In this document: positions 18,997 to 28,077 of the stretch, in pieces | Numbering within the stretch: position 1 is the stretch's first letter | Layout of the letters: every line of letters begins with the position of its first letter | NCBI RefSeq assembly: GCF_024391045.1 | Contig: NZ_JANFCZ010000026.1 | Coordinates: 1-60,962 of the forward strand | From: Pseudarthrobacter sulfonivorans | GTDB taxonomy: Bacteria; Actinomycetota; Actinomycetes; Actinomycetales; Micrococcaceae | Reading direction: 5' to 3' | Length of the DNA stretch: 60,962 nucleotides | The notes under the pieces: generated by a model | What the model saw: only the letters and a program-made list of their open reading frames with translations | Told to the model about the DNA's origin: nothing | Databases searched by the model: none | Translations under genes and position numbers: made by a program

Positions 18997-20553
18997 AACT
19001 GAACCCCCTGCAGAATGACCGCGCGGCCGGCGTCCTCGTCGCCCTGGCCACGGGTGACGCCCTTGGTGCCGGCTACGAGTTCGGCGCGCCGCTGCCGGAC
19101 GGCGCCGAAGTCACCATGAAGGGCGGCGGCCCGTTCGGGTTCGCGCCGGCCGAGTGGACCGATGACACGTCCATGGCCATCCCCATCGCCCAGGCGCTGC
19201 TGGAGTCCTCCTCCGCTGCCGGGTCCTCCTCCCCCGCGGCGCTGACCATGGTGGTCCGGGCCTGGACCTCCTGGGCTGCGGAGGCGAAGGACGTCGGGGC
19301 GCAGACCAGCTCCGTCATCGCCGCTGCCCGCCGTTTCGCTGCGGTTGCTGGGCGGAGCAAGGTGCACGCGGCCGACTTCGCTGCCCGCGGCCGCCGACTT
19401 CCACGCCCGCACCGGCCGCAGCGCCGGCAATGGTTCGTTGATGCGCACGGCCCCGCTTGCCCTGGCCTACCTGGACCGTGAGCCGGCAGAACTGATGGCT
19501 GCCGCCGGGGTGATGAGCGCGCTGACCCACGCCGATCCTGATGCGCAGGAAGCGTGCGGGCCGTGGTGCGTTGCCATCCGGAACGCGGTGCTGACCGGTG
19601 GGCTCGATGTCCGCGTGGGGCTGCCTCTACTACCGGAGGAGCGTGCTTCGGTGTGGCTGGCGCGCATCGAGACGGCCGAGCGGTCCCGGCCGAGGGACTT
19701 CACGAACAACGGCTGGGTGGTGGAGGCCTTCCAGGGCGCGTGGAGTGCGATCCACTATGCGGGTCTGTCGGCGTCGGGTCCGGCGCACCTGCGGGCGGCT
19801 CTTGAGGAGGCTGTACGGGGCGGCCGGGACACCGACACCGTGGCCGCGATCGCCGGCGGCCTGCTGGGTGCCGCGTACGGCTACACCGCGGTGCCGTTCG
19901 AGTGGCGACAGCGCCTTCACGGCTGGCCGGGGCTGCGTGCCCGCGATCTGATGGTCCTGGGTATGGAGCTGGGCCGTGGCGAGGGCCGCCGGTCCGCTTC
20001 CTGGCCACGGGCCGATCGCCACGACTACAGCATGTGGAGCCGCACCGACGTACTGGTGCAGCACCCGCACGACGACGGCGTGTGGCTGGGCGGGGCCGGC
20101 TCCCTTGCGCGGGTTACGGAGTTGGGGATTGACGCGGTGGTGTCCCTCTGCCGGCTGGGGACGCTGGATGTGCCGGGAGTGGCTCCGGAAGACCACGCCT
20201 CATTCTGGGTGGTCGACTCCGCTGTTGAAGGCGACAACGCACACGCCGCATTTGTCCTCCGGGAGGCGGCTGCCGCCGTCGAACGTTACCGGGCGGAAGG
20301 CAAGACAGTGTTGCTCCACTGTGTCCGGGCGGAATCCCGGACACCGACTGTCGCTGCGCTGTATGGTGCCCGCGTGGCCGGGATTTCTCCCTTGGAGGCG
20401 CTGGAGGATGTGCGTCGCGTGCTGCCCGGAGCACGGCCGAATCCGCTTTTCATGGGCATGCTGGCGGATGCCGAAACCAGCGCCGATCCCGTGGCCGGCG
20501 GTGCCACGCGCGCAGGTGCCCACAAATGTCCGAGGCTGCTGATAGGAATATGA
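18993..20553 (+). pseudogene. ADP-ribosylglycohydrolase fused to CX5R phosphatase domain, frameshifted
   Basis: The gene begins at ATG 18993, overlapping the ARPP-1 stop. The first frame gives ATGDALGAGYEF near residue 19 and WTDDTSMA near 50, both ADP-ribosylglycohydrolase metal motifs. It then leaves the family and stops at 19481. From about 19387 the next frame continues it exactly: DFHARTGRSAGNGSLMRTA, then SALTHADPDAQ, DTDTVAAIAGGLLGAAYG, and a C-terminal domain with LLHCVRAESRTPTVAALY, the HCX5R loop of cysteine phosphatases. Removing one C from the CCC at 19384-19386 restores a single ~519-residue protein. Everything else is intact, so this is either a very recent mutation, phase variation, or a sequencing error. 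The intact enzyme would remove ADP-ribose from targets and dephosphorylate a linked substrate. The stop overlaps the next start (ATGA at 20550). Confidence 0.85.
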
Positions 20554-21557
20554 CCATGACAACAACTCCTGAACTCAGCCGGGAGCAGCGCGACGCTGCG
20601 ATGGTTGAGCGCTACGCCGACGGCGAGACGCTGGACGCCATCGGCCAGAGCTTCGGCATCACCCGTGAGCGGGTCCGGCAGATCATCGCCAAAGTGGGTG
20701 GGACGAACGCTGAGGAATCCCGCAAGAACCGGATCGCGGCGCGGGAAGCAGGTGTGAAGGCCGCCCACGATGCGTTCCTCACAGAATACGGGGACCTTGC
20801 CCGCCAGATGGCAAAACGCGGCGTGACCCGTCCGGACGCCGTGCTCAAGCTGCAGGCTCTGTACCCGGCGATCGACGTCGATCTGGCTGAAGAGTCACTG
20901 AAGGCGTCCACTATCGTCTTCTCCAAGGCACAGATGGATGACATCTTCTCCAGGGAGGCGCTCGCTGCTGGCATCTGGTTCCTGCTGGGCTCGGACCGAA
21001 ACGTTTCGCCTGACCGTGAGTGGGCAGCGGTCAACTTGGACCTGTTCCTCATGAGCGAGCTGCGGGCAGCCCTGGAATCCGCCGAAGCGTCGCCCGATGA
21101 CGTGGCTACCATCCTGGGAGTTATTGGTGCCGCCCAGAAACTCGTATCGGAAAACCCATTGGCGAGTATCACCGGCGCGCGCTACCAGGAGCTCCGTGAC
21201 GAGCTTGTAGTGGCGCTTGGTCTGGTGTCCCGGCAGGGAGCTTTCCCGTGGCCGCCCACCCGGCAAACCGTGATGAAGCGCTTTGGTGGCTGGAACGAGG
21301 CCCTCGAAGCAATGGGGATCGGGACCACCACACAAGGCCGCCCCAAAGGCTTGCTGAAGTTCACCCGTGAAGACTACGACGACGCTGTGCGCGACTACTG
21401 CTTCCATATGTCGGCGGCAGAAACGAAGGCCACCTATTCCGGGTACGACATTTGGGTCAAGCAGGAGATCACTGCTGGTCGCGAACGGCCATCGGGGGCG
21501 TCAGTGCGCAACATCTACGGCACGTGGGCGGATGCCGTCCGCTCCGTGCAGGAGTAG
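20550..21557 (+). CDS. Sigma-region-4-like HTH protein with homing-endonuclease-associated repeats (paralogue 1)
   Basis: 335 residues from ATG 20550, which overlaps the previous stop; the frame is open from 20526. Residues ~15-50 hold AIGQSFGITRERVRQI, nearly the DNA-recognition helix of sigma-70 region 4. No sigma region 2 is present, so it is not a sigma factor. The C-terminal ~130 residues contain two units of the type found beside HNH homing endonucleases: FPWPPTRQTVMKRFGGWNEA and, from ~275, YDIWVKQEITAGRERPSGA with YGTWADAV. These repeats are thought to bind DNA. No nuclease domain is visible. It is a distant paralogue of the next two genes and probably a DNA-binding regulator or effector in the ADP-ribose operon; true function unknown. 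Confidence 0.78.
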   Translation: MTMTTTPELSREQRDAAMVERYADGETLDAIGQSFGITRERVRQIIAKVGGTNAEESRKNRIAAREAGVKAAHDAFLTEYGDLARQMAKRGVTRPDAVLKLQALYPAIDVDLAEESLKASTIVFSKAQMDDIFSREALAAGIWFLLGSDRNVSPDREWAAVNLDLFLMSELRAALESAEASPDDVATILGVIGAAQKLVSENPLASITGARYQELRDELVVALGLVSRQGAFPWPPTRQTVMKRFGGWNEALEAMGIGTTTQGRPKGLLKFTREDYDDAVRDYCFHMSAAETKATYSGYDIWVKQEITAGRERPSGASVRNIYGTWADAVRSVQE

Positions 21558-21577
21558 GTGCGGAGTTGGGGGACGGT

Positions 21578-23110
21578 ATGGGGGGACAACTTGTCGCGCC
21601 GGTTGACATCAGGGTGCCTCAAGAAGTTGCCCCGCGGCGCAGATTGGTCGAGGCCTACCGTAGAGGCGATCCGCTGCGGGTGATCGCCAACGATTTCGGC
21701 GGGAGCGTCGCCGGCATCTGCGATGCGCTCATTGTGGAGACGGTGCCGGAAGACGAACTTGAGCGGTACCGGTCGGTCCGGGGCAGGGGTCGGGCCGCCT
21801 TGGGCTCCATCTGGGAAAGCGCGGAAATGGCCACCAGGCTGAACCGCTCCGGAATGGGCCGCTCTGAAATTCCTGTGGTGCTGCATGCACTCGGGAAGGA
21901 AATCGACGTCGAGGTCGCCGTCGAACTCTTGCGCATCCGCTGGGTCCCGGTCTACGACCCCACGATCCTTTCGCAGCCAATCCGGCTTAGCGACAAGCTC
22001 GCGCTGCTTTACGTCATTGGAAAACGCCATGGGATCGAACCTGACTACCAGCTGGCGCTTGGCCAGATACCCGCGGATGAAGTCATCGAACTGCGACTCC
22101 TGACGAAGTCACGCTTCCCACCAAGGCGCTTCGCGGAAATTCTCGCAACTGCGGAGACCACCAAACTGGCTGTGCGTGCACGGGTTGCCACGTCCTTGTC
22201 CGTCGCGGATTACGACGCCACCGCGAACCCCCTTTCAAGGCGCCTCAGAGACTACATTTCCGAGGGCACTGACCCTTGGCCTCCCCCTGCCCCAACACTG
22301 GTGCGGCGCCTCGGTGCCGGCAGCTGGGAGCAGGCCCTGAACACGGTCGGGTTGAAGTTGAACACAGCCGCAGATCGTCTTGGACTGGACGAGTTCGACC
22401 CCGCGCTGCATGATTTCGCCGAAGAATGTGCCGACTCTGACTTTCCGTTGACCCTCGAGGTTTATGACCGCTGGGTCACGGCGGAGACTGTATTGGATGG
22501 CAACCGTCCATCAGCCCTCGAGGTCATAGACCACTACGGCGGCTGGGATGAAGCGCTCAGTCAGGTCCTTGATTACCAGGGAAATGAAGGGTTGGAGCAG
22601 CGTTCAAAGTCGCTTCTACGCTATGCACCGTTCCTGGAAGGCAAGGATGCAGCCGTGGAAGCGGCATGGGTGCGCGCCGGAGAGTACATCGCTGAACTCC
22701 TAGCTCATATGCCCCGCAACAGGGCGCTGCACATTCAGTACGGCGATGCTGGTGGCGCGGCACTCCGGCCATACGCGGAGGGTACGCGGGGGCCCGAGGG
22801 GATTTGGTGCGAAATAGTGTCCGAGCGACTGTTGCCGACCGATCGGTGGCCGATTGATGTGGACCTTTTGAAATCAGAACACTGGATTGCCCCGGACGAC
22901 GAGTTTCCTAATTGGTGCAAGGAGAAGGTGCCCGTCCATGAGGCGGGGCATCAGCTTCTTAGGGGGCTGCGGTACGGGCGCCTGTGTGCTGATCCGTGGC
23001 AACTCAGGTGGGGCACCCGACAGCCCCTAAACGGCCCCGGGCGGGACCACGGCGTGACTCTCGAAGACGCCCTCGCTGGGGAAACACAGACTCTGAGAAA
23101 TGCAGGCTAA
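21578..23110 (+). CDS. HTH + homing-endonuclease repeat + YbjN/TY-Chap-like protein (paralogue 2)
   Basis: 510 residues from ATG 21578 (GGGGGA 4 nt upstream), 20 bp after paralogue 1; the longer frame from 21452 would overlap that gene. The N-terminus (AYRRGDPLRVIANDFGGSV) resembles the HTH of paralogue 1. The middle (DKLALLYVIGKRHGIEPDY, LALGQIPADEV) is shared with paralogue 3. Repeat units follow: DPWPPPAPTLVRRLGAGSW with EQALNTVGL, and YDRWVTAETVLDGNRPSALE with YGGWDEAL. The last ~120 residues (GIWCEIVSERLLP, then SEHWIAPDDEFPNW) look like the TY-Chap/YbjN chaperone-like fold. No catalytic motif is seen. Function unknown; the context points to an NAD/ADP-ribose-controlled nucleic-acid-binding system. 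Confidence 0.72.
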   Translation: MGGQLVAPVDIRVPQEVAPRRRLVEAYRRGDPLRVIANDFGGSVAGICDALIVETVPEDELERYRSVRGRGRAALGSIWESAEMATRLNRSGMGRSEIPVVLHALGKEIDVEVAVELLRIRWVPVYDPTILSQPIRLSDKLALLYVIGKRHGIEPDYQLALGQIPADEVIELRLLTKSRFPPRRFAEILATAETTKLAVRARVATSLSVADYDATANPLSRRLRDYISEGTDPWPPPAPTLVRRLGAGSWEQALNTVGLKLNTAADRLGLDEFDPALHDFAEECADSDFPLTLEVYDRWVTAETVLDGNRPSALEVIDHYGGWDEALSQVLDYQGNEGLEQRSKSLLRYAPFLEGKDAAVEAAWVRAGEYIAELLAHMPRNRALHIQYGDAGGAALRPYAEGTRGPEGIWCEIVSERLLPTDRWPIDVDLLKSEHWIAPDDEFPNWCKEKVPVHEAGHQLLRGLRYGRLCADPWQLRWGTRQPLNGPGRDHGVTLEDALAGETQTLRNAG

Positions 23111-23177
23111 GGCTCTCGCGACCTTCGCAGACGTCCCCCGCCGGACTCGATCATTACTAGACGAATGGGAACACACG

Positions 23178-24689
23178 ATGACGACACCGCACCTCGGCTC
23201 GACAGCTGCCGGTGACCGCGCTGAGACCATTGAGCAGGCCATGAGGTCTTTTCTCGCCGGGGATCCGCTGAGATTTATCTCGGAGGCCACAAGCCTAAGC
23301 AGCTGGGACTTGCTGGGCATCCTTAGCGGACGCATAGCGGACCGTGGCGAGAAACAGCGGTCGGCAGCGCTCCGGGATCGTTGTTCCTCAACGGCCAAGA
23401 TCCTGGTTCAGGAGATGGAACGGTTCGAGCAGCTCATGAGTGCCGGAATCGATGTCCTCGATGTACCGAAAGTGCTGGCCGCGCTGGGCGTCCAGCTGGA
23501 CGTTCCCATAGCCGTGGAGATGCTCCGGAGCATGCCGATCGTCAAGGACATACACGGAAGGGTTTCCAATGTCCCCGAGGGACTGCCCATCGATGCCCTG
23601 AGTCTGCTTTACGCCACCGGATTCGCCCGCGGACTGACGCCAGACCATGAACTGGCTCTGGGAAGGATGGACCCGTCATCCATCGCGGAAATCCGAAACT
23701 TCCTGGGCCCAAGTTTTTCCTATAAGAAGACAGCCCGAATCCTGGGGTTGATTGAAGCGACGGCAAAGGCAATCCGCGCTGGCGATGTAGCGGGAATCTC
23801 ATACTCGGACTATGAGGAAATAGCTTGGGCACACTCAGGGGAAGAAGGAGACACTACGGCCAACCCGACTGCAAGCTGGCCTGTTCCCGCAAAAGACCTC
23901 CGCCGGCGGTTGGGCCAAGGGTTCTGGGAGACGGCATTGAACTCGGTGGGGCTGCAACTCCCGTCAGCCAACGACCGGTTCGGCCCCACTGATTTTGTCA
24001 AGGCATCCAGAGGGTTCATGGAGAGTTACGGCTCCTTCGGCTCTCCGAAAGACGTGTCAAGCTACGACAGCTGGGTCATTGCCGAAACAGCCGCCGGCCG
24101 CGATCGACCGTCCGTCATTGCAATACGCCGGCACTTTGGAGCCTGGGAGTCGGTGATCGGGGCCGTCATGCCTCCCGAGGTCGGTGAAGAGGAGTTCGCC
24201 GGCCTCGTTGAACTCTGCAGGACTCAAAACAGCGTCGAAGAGCAGTGGGCGCGGGCGGGCGAGCTGGTCAGCGATGTGCTGGCCAACATGCCGTGGAATT
24301 CGTTCCTGAGCATTGATTACGGTGACGAGACCGACGGGCCGCGCCGTCCATACGCCCAGGCAAACCCGAGCGCTGACGGCGTTTGGTGCGAGATCGTCTC
24401 GGAAGAGTTCCTTCCCGCGGACGAGTGGCCAATCGACACCGACTATCTCGTGAGAAACGGCTGGTCCGCGCCTGACGAGGAAGTCCCGAACTGGCACAAA
24501 CAGGGCGTTCCGCCCCTTGAAGCCGGGCACCAGCTACTGGAGGGCCTGGCGCGCGGCCGGCGCTGCCATGATCCAGAGACGGTCCGCTGGCACAGCGGAG
24601 ATTTCCCGGGAGGCCCGGGGCCCGACGGCGGCGTCATTTTGGACTTTGACCCAGGCGGAGTGGTCCGGAACCTGCGGCGCGCGAGCTAA
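23178..24689 (+). CDS. HTH-like + homing-endonuclease repeat + YbjN/TY-Chap-like protein (paralogue 3)
   Basis: 503 residues from ATG 23178 with GGGA 7 nt upstream; the frame is open from 23100. It shares its whole layout with paralogue 2. The middle reads DALSLLYATGFARGLTPDHE with LALGRMDPSS, the repeats SWPVPAKDLRRRLGQGFWE and YDSWVIAETAAGRDRPSVIA with FGAWESV, and the C-terminal domain GVWCEIVSEEFLP with NGWSAPDEEVPNW. Its N-terminal HTH is more worn (FLAGDPLRFISEATSLSSW) than in paralogues 1 and 2. Identity to paralogue 2 is moderate by eye, so the duplication is not recent. Probably a second subunit or specificity variant of the same unknown system. Confidence 0.72.
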   Translation: MTTPHLGSTAAGDRAETIEQAMRSFLAGDPLRFISEATSLSSWDLLGILSGRIADRGEKQRSAALRDRCSSTAKILVQEMERFEQLMSAGIDVLDVPKVLAALGVQLDVPIAVEMLRSMPIVKDIHGRVSNVPEGLPIDALSLLYATGFARGLTPDHELALGRMDPSSIAEIRNFLGPSFSYKKTARILGLIEATAKAIRAGDVAGISYSDYEEIAWAHSGEEGDTTANPTASWPVPAKDLRRRLGQGFWETALNSVGLQLPSANDRFGPTDFVKASRGFMESYGSFGSPKDVSSYDSWVIAETAAGRDRPSVIAIRRHFGAWESVIGAVMPPEVGEEEFAGLVELCRTQNSVEEQWARAGELVSDVLANMPWNSFLSIDYGDETDGPRRPYAQANPSADGVWCEIVSEEFLPADEWPIDTDYLVRNGWSAPDEEVPNWHKQGVPPLEAGHQLLEGLARGRRCHDPETVRWHSGDFPGGPGPDGGVILDFDPGGVVRNLRRAS

Positions 24690-24711
24690 GAATCGTTCGG
24701 AGGAGAAGAGC

Positions 24712-26496
24712 ATGCCAAAGCGTCGCCGCAACCGCCAGCCTGCTGCGCCAATGCCTGCCGCCTTACAGCCAGATGCCGTCGCCCCCACGCGTCCCAGTTC
24801 GGATCCGAAGCCACAGGATTTGGCTGCCCTTCTGTTGGACCATTCCCGCCTGCGGCCGGTGGTCGTGATCTCCCGGTTCTCCGATGAGGACTCTCCCCGG
24901 CTGGACAGCGAAAGCATCGCGTTGGAGCTCAAGGGGATTGCCGACGTCGTGGTCATCACGAACGGGCCCGCGACCTACGAACTTGAGCAGCTCCTCCCCG
25001 TTGACACCCACATTTTCGGCAGCGCCGCCAGGGTTTATCCACCCGGCATGAAATGGACCAAGGATCCGTACAGCAGCCCTCTTCGGCTTGTGCGGAGCCG
25101 GGCAGATGTCGGGACTGTCACCGCAAGAATCATCAGCGATGCCGAGGACGTCGCATTTTCAGGTGGCTGGAAGACAGCCAGTCCGGCCAGCAAGGGAAGC
25201 TCCGCCGAGACCGGACTGGTCAAAAGCATTGCCCGCGACGGCTCCCGAGCTGTTGTGGAGCTCAGCAGCGGTTTGCAAGTATTCCTGCCAGAGGAGTCCA
25301 CCGGGCTCGGCGTCCCGCTGCATTGGATCCTGCGCGAGGGCATGACCGTTTCGGGTGATTTCGACACCGGGAAACAGATCTTTTCAGTCGCAGCCATAAA
25401 ACCTCCCGCCCCAGCCGAGGGCCGCGACGACGGCGATTTGGTCCCCGCGCTTGTCCGATCCGTTGGGAGAGGGTCGGCAGATCTGGCCTTGGTTCCCGGA
25501 CACTCCCACACGGTAGCGATCAGCAGCATCTCCTCCAATGAGCTGGATTCAGCTGCGGACCTCCTGACGGAGGGCGAGGTTGTTGCAGTCAGGATCCACC
25601 GGAGCAGCGGCCACATAAGGCTGTCAATGCTCGACGTCGACGACTCCGAACCCGTGTTGAGCGCTCCGGAACTGGTGCCGGGCGGAGGGCCATGGCTGGT
25701 TCCCGGCCGCGACCTTTTGCCGAAGGCACCCGACGTCTCGGTCACCCGCCTGTCCGCGCCGGTCCAAACAGTACACAGCCAGAGTCCGGGCTCAGGGTCA
25801 TCAGCACTAAAGTCGGTGGAACTGGCGCTGGCCGCCGAACGCGCCAAACGGCAGGAACTGGAGCACCAGGTCGCTGGACTGAAGTCGGCAAACCAGGAGC
25901 ATCAAGTACACGCAGCCGAGCTGGATGCAGACGTCATGCTCAGCCGTCAGCAGGCAGCCGAACTATTAGGTGTGCAGCAGGAAGCCGGCCGCCTCCGCAC
26001 CGAGCTTGCCGCTGCCAACAAGCAGCTCTCCGACCTGAGGAAGAAGCTCCGCGGAGTCCGCAAGGAGGAAGCAGCTCCAGAACGTATGTTCCTTGACCCG
26101 GTAGAAGACTTTGACTTCAGGCTTAGCCTCACGTGGGCGCTTCAGATTCCCGCTGCAGACAAGAATCGGCTGACGCTGGGCCGATACCGGCTTGGCGAAG
26201 ACTTCCTGGAAAGCCTCTACGAGCAGCCTCAGGAAAAACAGAGGAAGGCTCTCAAAGCCATCGTCGACCTATTGGTCAAGGATCCGGCAAGGCTCAGCTT
26301 GCGTGAAGCCCACCAGCTGAGAACACATGCATCTGGAGGATCTGAAGTAGTCGCCCGCAATAATGGCCAAGATGTTTGTTGGCGGCTCTATATCGAACAG
26401 AATGTCGCGGCTGCAAGACGCCTCCACTATTGGAAGTGCGGGGACGGTGAGATCGAACTTTCGAGGGTGGCCGTTCACGACGTAACTCAGGCCTAG
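24712..26496 (+). CDS. Protein with tandem S1-like domains, coiled coil and RelE-like C-terminus
   Basis: 594 residues from ATG 24712 with GGAGGAGAAG upstream; the frame extends back to 24517 inside the previous gene but that part is shadow. Residues 45-130 (VVVISRFSDEDSPRL, then VVVITNGPATYELE) form an unrecognised alpha/beta domain. Two S1-like beta barrels seem to follow, at ~165-230 and ~245-310, the second ending GHIRLSMLDVD. A coiled coil rich in K, E and Q spans ~370-450. The last ~135 residues (KALKAIVDLLVKDP, then HQLRTHASGG and CWRLYIEQNVAAARRLHYW) resemble the RelE/ParE toxin fold. It follows paralogue 3 by 22 bp, so it is probably co-transcribed. I infer RNA or nucleic-acid binding, with a possible RNase end; this is not shown by any catalytic motif I can name. 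Confidence 0.65.
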   Translation: MPKRRRNRQPAAPMPAALQPDAVAPTRPSSDPKPQDLAALLLDHSRLRPVVVISRFSDEDSPRLDSESIALELKGIADVVVITNGPATYELEQLLPVDTHIFGSAARVYPPGMKWTKDPYSSPLRLVRSRADVGTVTARIISDAEDVAFSGGWKTASPASKGSSAETGLVKSIARDGSRAVVELSSGLQVFLPEESTGLGVPLHWILREGMTVSGDFDTGKQIFSVAAIKPPAPAEGRDDGDLVPALVRSVGRGSADLALVPGHSHTVAISSISSNELDSAADLLTEGEVVAVRIHRSSGHIRLSMLDVDDSEPVLSAPELVPGGGPWLVPGRDLLPKAPDVSVTRLSAPVQTVHSQSPGSGSSALKSVELALAAERAKRQELEHQVAGLKSANQEHQVHAAELDADVMLSRQQAAELLGVQQEAGRLRTELAAANKQLSDLRKKLRGVRKEEAAPERMFLDPVEDFDFRLSLTWALQIPAADKNRLTLGRYRLGEDFLESLYEQPQEKQRKALKAIVDLLVKDPARLSLREAHQLRTHASGGSEVVARNNGQDVCWRLYIEQNVAAARRLHYWKCGDGEIELSRVAVHDVTQA

Positions 26497-26716
26497 GTGC
26501 CATCACCGCTTTGGCTGACGGAGAAATGTCGGGCCTTGCCTTCACGATTCTTCCAACAGCCTAGCGATGAGGCCTCGAAACAATGGAGGCACAACATGGC
26601 CGACGGGTGTGAAGTCTTGATTCGGGGCACAACAAACTGGTTTTCCAACACCAACTGCGTCCTCCTAGCAGAGCTCAGGGATTCCCGGAAACGTCTGAGA
26701 GCCGTACTGTTCTCAC

Positions 26717-27331
26717 ATGGATGAGGAGCCTTGGATTGTTCCCCCGGGCGCCAAAGATATTGATGGTTCGGATCGTTTTATCGGTACGGACGCCACCGTC
26801 GCTGACTTCTGGAAATTCGCGCTAAGCGACTTGCGGATGAACAATGCCCGGGGTTACCTCGCTGAATTCCTCGTGGCAAAAGCGCTAGGACTACAGAGTG
26901 TTCACCGCATCGAATAGGATGCCTACGACCTATTGCTGGACGGGATTCGCATTGAGGTGAAGTCGTCGGTGTACTTGCAGGCGTGGGAGCAGCCACGACC
27001 CAGCCGGATCACCTTCGGCGGGCTGCAGGGGACTCGGTACCACCCCCGGCACGGTTACGACCCTGCAGGAAAGCAACTGAACGCGGATGTGTACGTGTTT
27101 TGCGTCCACACGGCAAAGCGGCACGAGGACTACAACCCGCTCGACGTTAAGCAGTGGTCGTTCTACGTCGTCAAGCGCAGCGCTCTGCAACGCCTCGGTT
27201 ACAGGAGCATCGGTGTGGACACTGTCAGGAGCCTTGCAAACGGGGAAACGGCATGGCCAGAACTACGCGCTGCCGTGCTCGAGGCCGCGCAAGGTGAAGA
27301 TTTCACAGACACACCTTGGTGGTCGGAGTAA
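26717..27331 (+). pseudogene. PD-(D/E)XK-like nuclease gene interrupted by an in-frame TAG
   Basis: One frame from ATG 26717 reads 66 codons (ending NARGYLAEFLVAKALGLQS then VHRIE), meets TAG at 26915-26917, and continues in the same frame as DAYDLLLDGIRIEVKSSVY to a stop at 27331. Together they give a ~204-residue protein with the restriction-fold pattern E (in GYLAEFLVAKAL), D (YDLLLDG) and EVK. In relatives I recall a tryptophan before DAYD, and TGG to TAG is one base, so this looks like a single nonsense mutation. A start at GTG or ATG just after the stop would lose the N-terminal helix with the first acidic residue. Stand-alone nucleases of this sort are common in defence islands. Confidence 0.75.
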
Positions 27332-27376
27332 CCAATTCAGGACACTTTCTGGAGCCGCGAACCACACAATCGAATA

Positions 27377-27452
27377 ATGTCGGGCCGTGCTGATACAAAT
27401 ATGACCTGAAACAACTTCTGAACTCAGCGCGGAGCAACACTACGCTGCGGTC
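27377..27452 (+). repeat. Decayed copy of the start of the 20550 gene
   Basis: About 60 of 75 bases match 20525-20600 when aligned with one 1-nt gap, including identical runs such as CTGAACTCAGC and AATATGACC. Translation MSGRADTNMT parallels MSEAADRNMT at 20526, then hits a stop. It is a remnant of a duplication or recombination and lies 6.9 kb downstream in the same orientation. Confidence 0.7.
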
Positions 27453-27513
27453 TCCGGAGCTTAGGAATCGTGCGCGTGCAAAAGCGCAGCAGTGGAAAGA
27501 CTGATACCCCGTG

Positions 27514-28077
27514 ATGGAATTGCTCAGCGGAGCCAGCGTAGGCACGTTCAAGAATTTTGTTTGGATCATTGCTGTGGTGATCGGCCTGCTGTTCCTCGTT
27601 GGAAGCCGCGTTTCCACTCCGCTGAAAATTGCAGCGAGGCTGGTGGCTGCCCTGACGGCAGGCACGGCGGCTTTTGCCGCAGCCAACCTTGCGGTGGTCT
27701 TCTACATCCTTGCCCACCTTATGGATCCGCGCTGGTCTGTCGGGAGGGACGCAACGGTCGAGAGCCCTGAACTGTCTGCGGGACCGTTCTTCCAGCCAAT
27801 AACCGACACGCTGAATGACATTCTGGACGGCCTGACCGGCAGCGTTAACGACGTCATCGCATTGAAGAACGCGTTCCTCACCATGCCCGACTTTATTGTC
27901 GCCGCGGGCTGGGCGTCCGTTGTGCTGGTAGGTCTCGCGATCGCGAATCGCATCCTTTCCTCGATTATCGAAAAGGACCAAATGAAGCAGATCGACCGGA
28001 ATACGCGGGATCTGGCTGATATTCGTGTTCAGTTCGGGCTGGCCCCCTTCCAGGACACGAAGGTCGGAGCACGATGA
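27514..28077 (+). CDS. Small membrane protein coupled to the NERD helicase
   Basis: 187 residues from ATG 27514 (a GTG one codon earlier is possible). Three hydrophobic segments are visible: FVWIIAVVIGLLFLVG near residue 15, LVAALTAGTAAFAAANLAVV near 42-65, and FIVAAGWASVVLVGLAIAN near 128-147. A soluble loop of ~60 residues separates the last two, and the C-terminus (IIEKDQMKQIDRNTRDLADI) is charged. No family is recognised. Its stop overlaps the start of the NERD-helicase gene (ATGA), so it may anchor or signal for that protein at the membrane. That link is inferred from overlap alone. Confidence 0.7.
   Translation: MELLSGASVGTFKNFVWIIAVVIGLLFLVGSRVSTPLKIAARLVAALTAGTAAFAAANLAVVFYILAHLMDPRWSVGRDATVESPELSAGPFFQPITDTLNDILDGLTGSVNDVIALKNAFLTMPDFIVAAGWASVVLVGLAIANRILSSIIEKDQMKQIDRNTRDLADIRVQFGLAPFQDTKVGAR

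Noticed and set aside
20550..21557. A sigma factor
   Set aside because: Only a region 4-like HTH is present; regions 2 and 3 are missing.
24517..24711. N-terminal extension of the S1/RelE-like gene
   Set aside because: It lies inside paralogue 3; ATG 24712 has GGAGGAGAAG upstream.
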